Shown here piece after piece: positions 18,956 through 30,094 of a stretch of DNA of 64,000 nucleotides. Numbering within the stretch: position 1 is the stretch's first letter; the number at the start of each line of letters is the position of its first letter. This DNA is from Ottelia alismoides. Its lineage: Eukaryota; Streptophyta; Magnoliopsida; Alismatales; Hydrocharitaceae. The position numbers and the translations under genes are program-made. The stretch spans positions 930,001-994,000 of the forward strand of contig JAZKJV010005753.1 of NCBI GenBank assembly GCA_037367405.1, read 5' to 3'. The notes under the pieces were generated by a model. It did no database searches. It saw nothing but the letters and a program-made list of their open reading frames with translations, and was not told the origin of the DNA.

Positions 18956-21900
18956 TGATTATCTCGAAAATCGGTGTGGTTGTATCAACTCACAAGGCGA
19001 GTCAATAGTCGGTGTTTGACCACACAAATTCTGAAATTAATCAACAATTAACCCACACTAAAGATCAACAAATTAGAACTAATGTGGAGTTAAAATTTAT
19101 TTTTAACTCTGCACAAATGGTGTATAGTGACAAGTATGCAGAGAGTTCGAACACAGGGAGCAAGCAGGGTAATTCACAAAAATGTGCTCAAGTGAATGTG
19201 TATGTGAAGTGTCTACACTAAGCAAGCAAGCAAACAAATTTTTGTGGGTTTTGAATTTGTATTTTTTTATATTTTTTTTATTTTTAATTTTGTATTTTGA
19301 TTTTAATTTTCTGATTTTTATAATTTTATATTTTATATATTTTTTTTCTTTTTCAATATTGGAAAATATAAGCAAAGTAATGAAAGGCAGGATAAAGTAT
19401 TTATAAAAATGTGCAAAAATGACCAAAAATTCAGAAATAAAATCTTTTTGGTATTTTTGTGGTTTTCTACTGTTTTTGTGATTTTTGGGGGTTTTTCAAG
19501 GTGTTTTTGGTATTTTAAAATGCTGAAATAAGGGAAAACAGTGGAAAAAGTGATGGCTGTAAGTAAAATGGGATTTAAAAATAGCAACCAGTAACCAAAA
19601 TTTTTCACACTATTTTTCGAATAAAAGGAATAAAATAAGGAACACACAGAACCTGAGTTTGTATTTTTTAGAGTTTTCCTTGATTTTAAATATTTTTTTG
19701 AAGTTTTTTGAGTGTTTTTAAATTTTTAGTGTTTTTCTTTTGAAATTTTTAATGATTTTTGGACTGACACTAAAATAGGATAAAATAGACACTAGGTGAA
19801 TTTTTGGGAATTTTTGGGGGTGTTTTACTATTTTTTGGTATTTTTTAAACTAGACAGTGCACAAAAAGCTAGTTTTTGGTTCTTAATAAATATAAAAATG
19901 CAATAATTATGGAAAATAAAAATATGACATAAATCTATAATGCAACAAGAACTTAATGCAATTTTTGTAGGTTTTTTAGGGTTTTATAGATGCACAAAAT
20001 AAATACCGCAAGCACACAACAATGCAAGGCCTAGCAGGGGTATACTTGTAATTATAAAAATATCCAGGGGCTCAGATGCAATTTCCACCAAAAAAATCAC
20101 GCACAACTCACGTGAAGCACCATTCACAGGGGCATAATTGCAATTAAAGAAAACCGGTTGGGCAAAGATGCAAAATGTCCAAAAACATATTATATATCCT
20201 ACGCACAGGGACGAAATCGCAAATACACAAAAGTTCTGGGCCTAACTTGCAAAATACCCAAAAGTCACACGCCACCGTCACGTGAGGTGACGTGGCGTGG
20301 ACTGAAGTGCAAATAGTGATAATGTGAGGGTCTGCGTGCAAATATTACAAAACTTTTTAAACTACGGATAAAAGTTACTGTACTAAATGGTAAAGACAAA
20401 AATTTGTGGGTTAAAAAGGCAAAATACCCACGGGCGCGATCCAGCAGTCGACGGCGAGGCTCTTGGACACGTGGCGCAGATCGGACGGTGGTGCGGCTGA
20501 GAGGATCGGACGGTTGATGACGCGTCTGGAGCAGATGGTCGATCCAACGGCAGGGAGGGGTTCACGAAGAACTCCTCCCCGGCGAACTTCGAGATGCGAT
20601 TCCGGCCGACACACGGCCTCTCCGACCCCAGGATCAAGGGCAAAACAATCCTGGGGCACGTCCGCGTCTGAAGGAGGTCTCAGGAGGGCCTGAGATGGCT
20701 TGAAGCGGCCGGACGGCGGAGGTGGCCTGGGTAGCTACTCCTGGGGTCTTCGAGGGTCGATGGACCCTTCTCCTTGGCTCAGACCTGCGTGGTTAGTTGC
20801 GCAAAATCCAGGCGAAGCTGCAGGTTCCTTCTGATGGTGCGAAGGAGGCGAAAGGTGGCTCGGACGATGAACTCCGGCGAGCGGCGGAGAGGGGAGTTCT
20901 GATGGCTCGATCTGGGCGAGATCGAGGTGGATGGAGGGGTGGTGCGGAGCGACAGAGCGTCGAGGGAGAAGATGGAGGTGGGCGGAGCGTCTGTGAAGGA
21001 GGTAGGTGGCCGGAAAATGGAGGCGGAGCTATGCTCCGCCGTGGACTTGGATCGAGGATTCACGACGATTGGGTGATCGAAACTAAAAACTGCTATAGGA
21101 CTACACTAATCTACGCTACAGCTACAAGAAAACGAAGAGAAGGGGGAGGGAGACTCACCAGAGACGTCGGGCGATGAAGCTCAGCGGAAGTCCGGCGAGG
21201 GTCGGATCGACTTCGATTCGACGCCAGATGACTCAAACCCAGGCTCAAATTGACTCCTGCTGTCACCAGGAGCACAATGGGCTAGGGGTTTTCGGGTGGA
21301 TTTGGCGGAAGAAGGATCAAACTTGAATCGAAGATGGGGGCACTCTTTTGAGGGGTTGACGGGCGGCGTGACGAATGAGGTCCAACCGCCTCGGTCAGTG
21401 ATCCACAACCCAAGGAATCACCTGGGCGTGAATCACCATTGACCGAGGAAGAGATTTCGTGAAGAGGCTATCACCAAATGGTGATCGAGGCATCCTCGAA
21501 AAAAGGATCAAAGCAGGGTCAAACCCGCTTCTGACAAGGGACAGACCTCGGTCAGGGAGTTGACCGAGGTCAACCAATGGAGTGCTCTGGTTGGTCCACG
21601 TGGACCAACCAGAAAATTCCTTGGCGAAAAACCCTTATAAAATGAATTAAAAATAGCAGATGAATTAATTAAATTTTGATTATAAAATGAAAAATATTTG
21701 TAATTTTATGAAGTATTTTATGGTGATTTTTGTTTATTTTTATGAGCTATATTTCTATAAATTACCTTTATACCCCTATATAGGTATATTATATATATTT
21801 AAGTATTCTATTTTTATTTAGGTGTTTTTAATATTATTATTTTTATTTATGATTTTATAAAATTATAAAATACTTTTATCTACACAAATATGTTTTTATT

Positions 21901-22771
21901 TAATTTTTCTGATTTATTTTGTATATTTAATAAAATACAAATATGTTTTGCATAGGGATATGTATAGGTAATGTATCTATGTATTTTATGTTTACGTATT
22001 TTATTTTTGTTTTTTATTTAGGTTTTTATTCTTATTTTAATGTACAAAATTATTATAAGTATTATTTACAACATTATAAAAATGTAAAATTATAAAAATA
22101 ATAAATAAATAAATAATAAATTGAATATTTTAATATGTGCAAGTATACAATAGGGGTCCAAAACTCAACTTTTAAACCGTAGCTCCACCAAATGCGAAAC
22201 CACCGCCAATAAATAACTTATTTTCTTCTATATACAATTAAAGGTGAGTATGCTGCATTTGGAGTTTTTATTTGTGAGATACGGGTCTGGGAAGTTGGGG
22301 TTCTGGATTTTTATTCAGACCATAACTTTTTATCTGTACATTATTTTTCTGTGAAATCAATTTTGTATTTTTCTTTATTAAATTATCTACAACTTTCATG
22401 TACAAAGTTTCTTTATTGATGTATAAAAAGTGGAACCAAAACTAGGTCCCAAAATGAATAAGAAATGAATAGAATGTATAGGTATTTGGACTGTGTTTTT
22501 GACCTTATCTCCCCCTACTTTATTCCTTGTCGACCTATTCATCGAGATGCCTAGGTCTCGGGGTTTCGGGTCATAAAATATTTACAATATTTTATTCTTT
22601 TTCTTTTCTTTTCTTTATTCTATAATTTTGGCACTAAAAACCGCATTTTATACAATATTTACACACATATACATGAATGCTAAAATGCATGAATTAGCTC
22701 TATTTACACGCATTTACTAGGGTTTTAAGGCCAAAATGATAGAATAAAGATGATGAAATGTGGCTTCATCA
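18956..22771 (-). repeat. B 3' LTR
   Basis: 3,816 bp. On the plus strand it runs TGATTATCTC to GGCTTCATCA, so on the element strand it starts TGATGAAGCC and ends GATAATCA. Contents are the purine block (complement at 22506-22523), a GC-rich core about 20410-21640, a 28-bp perfect palindrome at 21586-21613, a hairpin CACGCCAC.GTCAC/GTGACGTGGCGTG at 20268-20299, donor-like GTGAGTC (GT at 21158-21157), and U5 motifs GTGTTCGA and GGGTTAATTGTTGA near 19030-19160. Confidence 0.92.
21586..21613. promoter_or_regulatory. 28-bp perfect palindrome centred on CACGTG
   Basis: Left half TCTGGTTGGTCCAC, mirrored exactly on the other strand, with a central G-box CACGTG. Next to it lies a second inverted repeat, GACCTCGGTCA/TGACCGAGGTC (about 21545-21571). 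The palindrome recurs unchanged at 51649-51676 (B 5' LTR) and 59032-59059 (A 3' LTR), always at the edge between AT-rich and GC-rich sequence. G-boxes bind plant bZIP and bHLH factors; use as an LTR enhancer is inference. Confidence 0.65.
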
Positions 22772-22807
22772 TCCCCCTATACTTTACCTTTGCTAGTCCC
22801 TAGCAAA
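22772..22807 (-). other. B polypurine tract and terminal stem-loop
   Basis: On the minus strand TTTGCTA (22807-22801), GGGAC loop, TAGCAAA (22795-22789), then AAAGTATAGGGGGA ending at 22772 against the LTR. Plus-strand primer site of B. Confidence 0.85.
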
Positions 22808-22867
22808 CACTTATGCAATAAGTGCAAAAAGAAAAAGAAAGAAAAGAAAAAGAAGAAAATTAGATTA

Positions 22868-23940
22868 AGTTTAATTATCGAACTTGTCTTCGCAAAATCA
22901 AAGTTTGGAGCTTAAGTCGGACCTTTGGAATTTTAGTGAGGTCGGAACCTTAATGAGAACCAAGTTTGAAATCCAACAGTCCTTGAGAATCCCAAAACTC
23001 TGTCCAAGTCTCCTCAATAGCCAGGTCAGAAATACTTTAACTCATACGCAAACTCTTACGACTATGAGTCTGACTCGTACAGTGTAAGTGATATGTAGCT
23101 CCCTACCTCAGAAGTGACAAAGAAACAACCTCCCTCAACCTGGTAACTCTAATGCCTCGGTCTAGCAACTCTTTCCTCGAGAAGCGGGGTATTCCCTTCT
23201 AAGTTCAAGTGCAACCGGCTCAAGAAGAGGGGGAAGAAGTATAGACTTTTGGGAGCTCAACCAGTGTAGCTAAGTCTCCCGCTGCAAGCTTCATGAGATG
23301 TGACATGGATACCATAAGCTTTTACTTTATTGGACTATATACACTCCGGTGGGGTTATTAAATTTTCAATCCGACCCACCACTTTTTTGGAGTTCTTTTT
23401 TTTCTCTTTTTTTTCTTTCTTCTTTTTTTTTCAATTGCATCTGTACAACATATCTACATGGTGCAGCATATATACAAGAAATTTTCCTCTTGAGCTAGTA
23501 GACTATCCCTCTTTTGAAGATTTATTGCAACCCGCGGCTCCTGTCTTTAGCCTTCATCACCACTAGACCAAGTTGAGGTGCACTTCCTTCACTATAAGAA
23601 GAAGAGAGGTTCCGCCTAGAAGTACTACCCTCATATGCTACCCCAAGCCAAAGGAAACTGCCTCCTCACCACCTTCCGTGGAGAGCTATGTGAAAGGTGC
23701 AGGTGTCCAAGTTAGGTCATTATCAACAAGAGTCGTGCGTGTGCTCCGAAATACTCTACTTAGGCAGTCAAGAATCCATTGAACCAAGTCCCGTTATCCT
23801 CAAAGAATTAAGTCAACTAGACCTGAAGTACCTCAAACCCAGTTCCTATAAGGTTCCTGTTATTAGGTAGATTATAAGGTCCAATCAAGCTCCAATCTCC
23901 GGATTTTACTTAGACTTGTTCAGTTATCAAACTCAATCCG
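22868..23940 (-). repeat. B long imperfect inverted repeat
   Basis: In element orientation arm 1 is about 23940-23685 and arm 2 about 23100-22868. Arm 1 and the reverse complement of arm 2 share GGAGCTT, GGACCTT, GGAACCTTA, a GAAC..(G)GTTTGA block and TAGCTC. The loop contains the conserved core. The arm sequence is close to A; the GTTTGA block is in both arms of B, while A has a TTGA version in both arms. Confidence 0.55.
23161..23206 (-). other. Conserved 46-nt noncoding core (B)
   Basis: Minus strand GAACTTAGAAGGGAATACCC, then GCTTCTCGAGGAAAG and TTGCTAGA, the same as E. It starts 435 nt before the 3' LTR. Confidence 0.65.
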
Positions 23941-24792
23941 AAAAATGCTCATGCCATGCAATGCTATGCAGAAAATATTTTTGTGATGCAATTTTCAAAG
24001 ATTTTGATCTTTTTATGGATTTTTGGAAAGATAATGATGATGCATATGCAGATGCAATTTTTTGTATTTTTCAAGAAGATTTTTCAAATGTTTTTGGATT
24101 TTTTTTGGGTTTTAGTTTTGCAAATGTTTTTGGGATTTTTTTTTTGAAAACAAAAAGTTTTGGCTGAAAACTTGGTGAAAACTATGTACACAGGCGTGCT
24201 TCTTATATATACAAGAAGTGGATTTTACGAATTTACAAAGGCAAGTGGTCAATTTTATAAGTACATATTATATAGTGGATTTTGGTGTGATGTATGTATT
24301 CCTCAAACTTATTTGGCACAAGTTTTTCACACGATTTTTGAAAACTATAGTCCAAAATAGTTTTTACAAACATTTTTACAACATGTACACACATTTGAAA
24401 ATCATTTTGCAAAGGCTTTCAAAATAGTATATATAGGTTTTTCAAATATTTTTGCAACCATTTTTCAAACCATTTGCAAATCATTTTTCAAACATTTTAT
24501 TTCACACAAAGAAAGTAAATTTTACAAACCACACATTTTTACACAGGTTGAAAACATGTAACAAAACATTTTCAAAATAGTTTTCAATAGATGTTCACCA
24601 AGATTTTCCAACTATTTTTCAAACATTTTGCAAAAAACATTTTCACCTGATTTATTAATCAATAATTTACAAAAGAATTTGAGGAATAAAACACCTTTTT
24701 AGTAAGGAATTTTAATGAATTTTAAAGAATTATTAGCCATATTTATTAGGAAAATACGAAAGTACGAGTTATGGCTAAAGTATATACGTAGT
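23941..24792 (-). other. B AT-rich spacer with degenerate TTTGAAAA repeats
   Basis: No gene seen. Read on the minus strand it has the same TTTGAAAA-type repetition (about 24660-24330) as E and A, followed by a segment rich in runs of T and A. Confidence 0.5.
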
Positions 24793-25325
24793 ATATACGA
24801 CCCCCCTATACTTAGCTGGAGCTATGTCCTCATAGATCAGAGAGAAAAGAGAAGACATAACTCGTACTAAGTATAGGAAAGTCTAAAGAATAAATGAATA
24901 AATGAAGGAAGCAACGAATGAGAAGTTGACCGTCCCCCCCTATACTTAGGATCAAATAATCCTAAGTATAGCAGACTGTATACAAGGTAGGGAGGGTCAA
25001 GGGTGGGAATGAACAGATCGTACTCGGGTTGTCTCCCCCTATACTTAGGGTAAGATATCCTTAAGTATAGACAAGAAGAGGAGACAATGGAGAGGATCGA
25101 AAAAATAGAGAAACTCGGGGTGCACACCCCCCTATACTTAGGACAAAGTACGTCCTAAGTATAGGAGACTATCTACAAGGGGCGGCACCTTTGTGATAGA
25201 TGAAGAGGGTAGAAGAGGAAAAGAAGAAAAGAAGAAAAGAAGAAGAGAGATGAAATTGGATATGAACAACTCAGGATGCGCATCCCCCCTATACTTAGGA
25301 TAGAGTGCATCCTAAGTGTAGCAGT
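24793..25325 (-). other. B array of polypurine-tract-like hairpins (5 units)
   Basis: In element order: CTACACTTAGGAT/ATCCTAAGTATAG (25321-25309/25301-25289), CTATACTTAGGAC/GTCCTAAGTATAG (25164-25152/25144-25132), CTATACTTA/TAAGTATAG (25070-25062/25047-25039), CTATACTTAGGAT/ATCCTAAGTATAG (24971-24959/24952-24940), then AGCTAAGTATAGGGGGG (24817-24801). Each 3' arm runs into 5-7 Gs. Units and order match the array in A. Confidence 0.8.
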
Positions 25326-25398
25326 GATGAAAGGGATGACATCGATTCGGTAGAACAAGATAAAAGAAATTGAAAAGAAGAAAAAACGAAAAGGGAAA

Positions 25399-27238
25399 TC
25401 ATTCAAAAATGTTTTGATGTGCTTTGCCTTCCTCTGCCTCTTTCGAGATATTCAGCTCATCCTCATAGATTACCTGAATTGAGTCAACGACGGCCATGAA
25501 TGTGTCATGTTCAAGGTATGGTTTCAGAAGCTGACCATTGACTACAAAAGGCTGTGCGTCAGCTGACAGATTGGATATCAATACACCTCCGTTGTCACGC
25601 ACCTGCCTAACCAAAAACGACCCAGTCCATTTGCTCTTCAACTTGCCTGGAAAGATCTTTAACTTCGCGTCGAACAACCATACCTTCTGACCTGGATCAA
25701 AGGACTTGTGGCGGATGTGCTTGTCATGCCATGTTTTGACCTTCTCCTTGTACATCAGGCTGTTGTCGTATGCATAATCTCTGAATTCCAGTAGTCTGTT
25801 CAGATCTAATTTTCTGTTCTTTCCTGCTTGCTTGGAGTCCAAATTACAGATATTAATAGCCCATAAAGATTTGTGAATAAGTTCCACAGGCAAATGACAT
25901 GGCTTGCCATACACCAGGCGATAGGGAGACATTCCCAAGGGTGACTTGTACGCTGTTCTGTAAGCCCAAAGAACGGAATCAAGCAGCTGAGACCAGTTCT
26001 TGCGATCAGGACGCACAAGTTTCTGTAGAATCGTCTTGATCTCCCTGTTGGAACATTCAGCTAAGCCATTAGACTGCGGGTGGTAGGGTGAAGCAACACG
26101 ATGCTCGATGCAGAATTCTTGAGTCAGCTTCTTCACCTCTCTATTTATGAAATGACTACCCCCGTCAGATATGAGAATTTTGGGAATCCCGAACCGTGCT
26201 ATGATGTGATCTCGTAAGAATCGACAGACAGTCCTACTGTCGGCGGCTCGGGCGGGGATGGCTTCCACCCATCGACTGACATAATCGACAGCAAGCAGAA
26301 TATACTCATAACCCTGACTGTTAGGAAACGAGCCCATAAAGTCGATGCCCCATGCGTCAAAGACGTCTGAGATCTGAATGTATTTCAGAGGCATTGTGTC
26401 TCTCATTCCTATGGTTCCACCCATCTTCTGACAATCAGTGCAACATTTGACATACTCATCTGCATCTTTGAATAATGAAGGCCACCAGAGGCCACTTTGA
26501 AGAACTTTTGTTGCTGTTCGTTTGCCTGAATGGTGTCCTCCAGAATCTTGATCATGACATAGAGCGAGGACACTTGGAACTTCCTCCTGAGGAATACACC
26601 TTCGCCAGATGCAATCTGCTCCCTCACGAAACATATATGGGTCTTCCCACTGGTAAAAATGGATTTTAGACAAAAATCTGTCTATTTTCAACTTAGGCCA
26701 GTCCTGCGGGATTTTCTTGGCAACTAGATAATTCACAATGTCCGCATACCAAGGAAGTGAGGCTACAGACAGAATCGATTCATCTGGAAAGGTCTCTGTG
26801 ATAGGCTGCAGGTTTAGCTCAAAAGACTCTGGTTCAGGAAGTCTAGACAGATGATCGGCCACTACATTCTTGACTCCAGGTTTATCTCTGATCTCCATGT
26901 CAAACTCCTGGAGGAGAAGGATCCACCGGATGAGACGTGGTTTGGCATCCTTCTTCTGCTGTAAATACCGAATGGCCGAATGATCAGTGTAAATGATAAC
27001 TTTGGACCCAAGAAGGTAAGATCTGAACTTCTCCAAAGCAAAGACTACCGCTAGCAGCTCCTTTTCAGTAACAATATAGTTTCGCTGAGCTTCATCGAGC
27101 GTTCGGCTAGCGTAGTGAATTGCAAACGGTACATTGTCTTTTCTCTGTCCCAGTACAGCTCCGATGGCATAATCCGATGCATCGGTCATAATCTCGAAAG
27201 GCTGAGTACAAATCGGTGGCTGGAGGACAGGGGCCTGT
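25399..27238 (-). pseudogene. Element B RNase H and integrase (3' part of the split pol)
   Basis: Open from the C insertion to a stop at 25401-25399. Numbering from the Met at 27189: RNase H acidic residues Asp3 (TDAS), Glu44 (EKELLAV), Asp69 (YTDH) and Asp112 (VADHLSR). Integrase zinc domain His212, His219/220, Cys250 and Cys253. Catalytic Asp283 (WGIDFMG), Asp342 (ISDGG) and Glu378 ([10 protein letters not shown]), the last two spaced as in D,D35E. The C-terminal part carries [11 protein letters not shown] and the VNGQLLKPY motif. No chromodomain. All key residues are present; the gene is dead only because C separates it from RT and because of stops upstream. Confidence 0.93.
27234..27238 (+). 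repeat. Target site duplication CCTGT, left copy (C into B)
   Basis: CCTGT before the C start TGATGAGATC, repeated at 42115-42119 after CGTTAACCA. Removing C and one copy restores the B pol reading [11 protein letters not shown] on the minus strand, as in A. Confidence 0.95.
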
Positions 27239-27524
27239 TGATGAGATCAAATCTCATCATATTATTATAAGCCAAATGGATCCCTATTAGTGCTAAAATT
27301 ACATCAATTTACCTTGAAAAGTTGTGCTAAATTCCTAGTTGAGATGTGTTTTTAGTGTACATATTTTGACTATTCTCCGTGTCCCTGAGGATCGACCTTG
27401 TACTCATCATTATACAAGTAAAACTTTGAACTTAATTAATGTTTAAATTGGTTGAATTGCGGTTACAACGATACTAAAATCACTTAACTACACCCTTTAA
27501 AACCGCTAAGAGACCCGTTAACCA
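27239..27524 (+). repeat. C 5' LTR, carrying a 1.5-kb deletion
   Basis: Matches both ends of the 3' LTR (TGATGAGATC start, CGTTAACCA end) but lacks 1,507 bp. The join is TACATATTTT/GACTATTCTCC, and TTT is present at both ends of the missing segment in the 3' copy, so a microhomology deletion after insertion is the simplest explanation. The lost part probably held the promoter, leaving C without a normal U3. Confidence 0.85.
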
Positions 27525-27526
27525 TT

Positions 27527-27544
27527 TGGCGCCGTTGCCGGGGA
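27527..27544 (+). other. C primer binding site (tRNA-Asp)
   Basis: TGGCGCCGTTGCCGGGGA, 2 nt after the LTR; perfect match to the tRNA-Asp 3' end complement. Confidence 0.92.
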
Positions 27545-28536
27545 CACGGCTTGAATTTTTGATTGATTCACTTTTTCAATGCACATTTGTTGTATCACAT
27601 GTTAGCATCTTGTTCCGGTTGATTGGCTTGTTCTTTTCGTAGGTGACCGCGCACATTCTGTTACGCGGGACGCTCGGGAGATTCTTCTCTCAACTCAAAT
27701 CTCGAGCCGGTGAGGCGAAGGAGGAAGCAAACCCGTGGACGAGGAGCTCGTTTAATTCCCATCTGAGAGATTCATACTCTTTAGTTTAGCATTTTTTGTT
27801 TTATATTCATTTCGGGCCGAGTTGTGGCCTAGAGACTGGACTCTTATTATTGTAATAACTTTACTAGGTTTCTGCATTGCATTAGATTGCATTAGGTTTA
27901 ATTTTCTTAGTGTAATTTGTTTGTGCTCGGTTTTCAAAAATTAAAAATTTAAAAAAATTAAAACAAAAAAAAGAGTTCTTTAGAAGTTGCCTGTTAGGAG
28001 CATTTAGAATAGGTTTATATTTTTGCGTTGCATTCTTGCACGTAGATTGCTGGCGAAAGGTACGCGATTCTAACCTCCTTACATGCATCATTCTCCGTGG
28101 TCTTCTCCCCCTTGAGAACATTTTTTTTAGAAAAAAGGAAATTCACCTCACTCGATTTGATTGAATATCACTCAAAGCAATTGGACGTAGATATTAAAAC
28201 TAATTTTCTTAATCAAAGTGGTCACATAAGGTTAAAATTGATTAATCTCACCTTTGTTTGAATTAATTACTTGTATTTGCATTTGTGGGATTGCACACTT
28301 GGTTGTTTGTTGCACAACGCACCTTAAGGTCACTAGAGCCAAAAACCCCATCGGTGTGCCTTGTGACTCTCTCAAGGTACATTGGATGACCTGAGGGAAG
28401 GTCGAGTGTAAACGTTGGATGTTCAACTTCGTGTTTATAAGACTAAAATTGAAAAGATAAAGTCACAAAGGGCTTCACCAGTGTGCGTATCAAAGTGACC
28501 TTGCTTTGTGTTTTGATTGCATAGAATAGGAGGTGC
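27545..28536 (+). other. C leader (5' UTR)
   Basis: About 1 kb, no gene. GCACGTAGATTGCTGG is followed by AAAG/GTACGC (GT 28060-28061), equivalent to the donor-like sites of A, B, E and G. The CCAAGTG/CACTTGG hairpin of the other leaders was not found. CTAGAGCCAAAAACCCC (about 28333) recalls GTGCCCAAAACCC of A. Confidence 0.55.
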
Positions 28537-30094
28537 ATGCAAGGGAGACGATCTCTCAATCCTTCTCTTGCTGTTCCTTTAAATTCAAATCCTTTCTTCT
28601 CGAGAAGAAGACCCAACTCTTCTCATTCCCTTTCTTCTCTTGACATTCCTCCACTTGCCACATCACTATCTTCTTCACCTCCCTCTTCTCCGACATCACT
28701 CAGATCATTCTCTTCTATTCCGTTATCTTCTTCATCTTCCACCATGGCTGAACAAGGCGAAAATCCAGACCCTTTGGCGATCATCATGGCTCAACTTGAA
28801 AGAATCAATGATCGCCAAATTCGAATTGAAGCTCAAATGGGCATTGTTGAGGATGAAGAGGAAAACCCTCAACCTATGGGGGAAAGACACAATCCTGCCC
28901 AACAAATCTTAGTTCCATGGATTCAGTTGTGCAGCGGCACGTCAGATCAATATAAAATCATCTATAGTTTCTATGCTTCCCAAGTTTCATGGGGAGAGTG
29001 CCGAGGACCCCTACCAACACATTCATGATTTTCTTGCAGTGTGTGACACCATGCATATTGAAAATAATAATCCAGACCTTGTGTATCTTAAGGCATTCCC
29101 ATTCTCCTTGAAGGACAAGGCGAGAAATTGGCTCCGGAGCTATGGGAAACCAATCACCACATGGGCTGCATTGAATTCAGCATTCCTTAAGAAGTACTTC
29201 CCGATTGGAAAAGCTAATGCACTCCGCTACGCAATCTCCTCCTTTTCAATGCGCCCAAATGAGTCTTTTCACGAGGCTTGGGATAGGTTTCAGGATCTAT
29301 TGCGTAAATGCCCAAATAATGACATGGATAGATGGAAATTAGTCCAGATTTTTTATGAGGGCATGCATGAGAATTTTAAGGTGGCTGTGGATAGCACTTG
29401 CGGAGGTGGTTTCCTCCTCAAATCAGAAACATTTGTGTGGAAACTATACGAGGAGATGGCAGAGACTTCATTGAATAAGGCATCCCTTAATCAATATAGC
29501 CGCCATAAGAAACCTGTTGAGCAAATCGAAGATACCAAAACTCGATCGGAAAGTACGGCGATTGACCTCCAACTCATTGCTCAAAAGTTGGATAATTTAG
29601 AAATTCTTAACAAGAAGGTTGATGACATGAGTAGGAACATGACCAAAGAAGTGACACAGAATGTCAGTAGGATGTTTGCCATTCCTACACATTTGGACCA
29701 AGTTCAGGAACCAGAGCAAGTATTTTGGGTCACAGAACCTACTCCTGATGTCAATGCGGTTGCCATGGGATCAGGGACGTCAGGAAGCACAATGCCCCCT
29801 ACTTACAATCCTGGATGGCGTAATCATCCAAATTTTGCATGGCGAACTTCAAACCCGCAACAACCTATCCAGGTCAATCAACAAGGTCGATACATCACTG
29901 CACCACCGCAACCACCACCACAACCGTTGTACTTGCCACAGGCTCTAGCCTCATCTAGTACACAACCAACTTCTCCTGTGAGCAACCAACCACTTTCAAA
30001 TGACATTGGTGCTCTCATGAAAATGATGCAAGAGTTGAAGAATAATATGGAGAAGAATAATCAAGAGAATGCTAGGCAATTTGCAGATATCTGA
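28537..30094 (+). pseudogene. Element C gag (one frameshift, ends at TGA)
   Basis: The first frame, 28537 to about 28955, has a Ser/Pro-rich N terminus. ATG 28744 in ACCATGG is the better-context start and gives MAEQGENPDP. A frameshift near 28950-28960 moves to the frame open from 28973, which holds the capsid-type domain (MLPKFHGESAEDPYQHIHDF, FPFSLKDKARNWL, TTWAAL, AFLKKYFP, FHEAWDRFQDLLRKCP). A coiled-coil-like segment (LIAQKLDNLEILNKKVDDMS) and a Gln/Pro-rich tail follow. TGA at 30092-30094 is in frame with the next segment. No CCHC knuckle seen. Confidence 0.85.

Noticed and set aside
20383..21408. Open frames in the B LTR (also 50474-51640) and A 3' LTR (59107-60427) resembling short Arg/Ser-rich proteins
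   Set aside because: Same compositional cause, found inside LTRs with no start context or domain support.
18956..22771. Solo LTR at 18956-22771 inside A
   Set aside because: The TSD CCTTC pairs its left edge with 52841, and a polypurine tract adjoins its right edge, so it is the 3' LTR of the whole B element.
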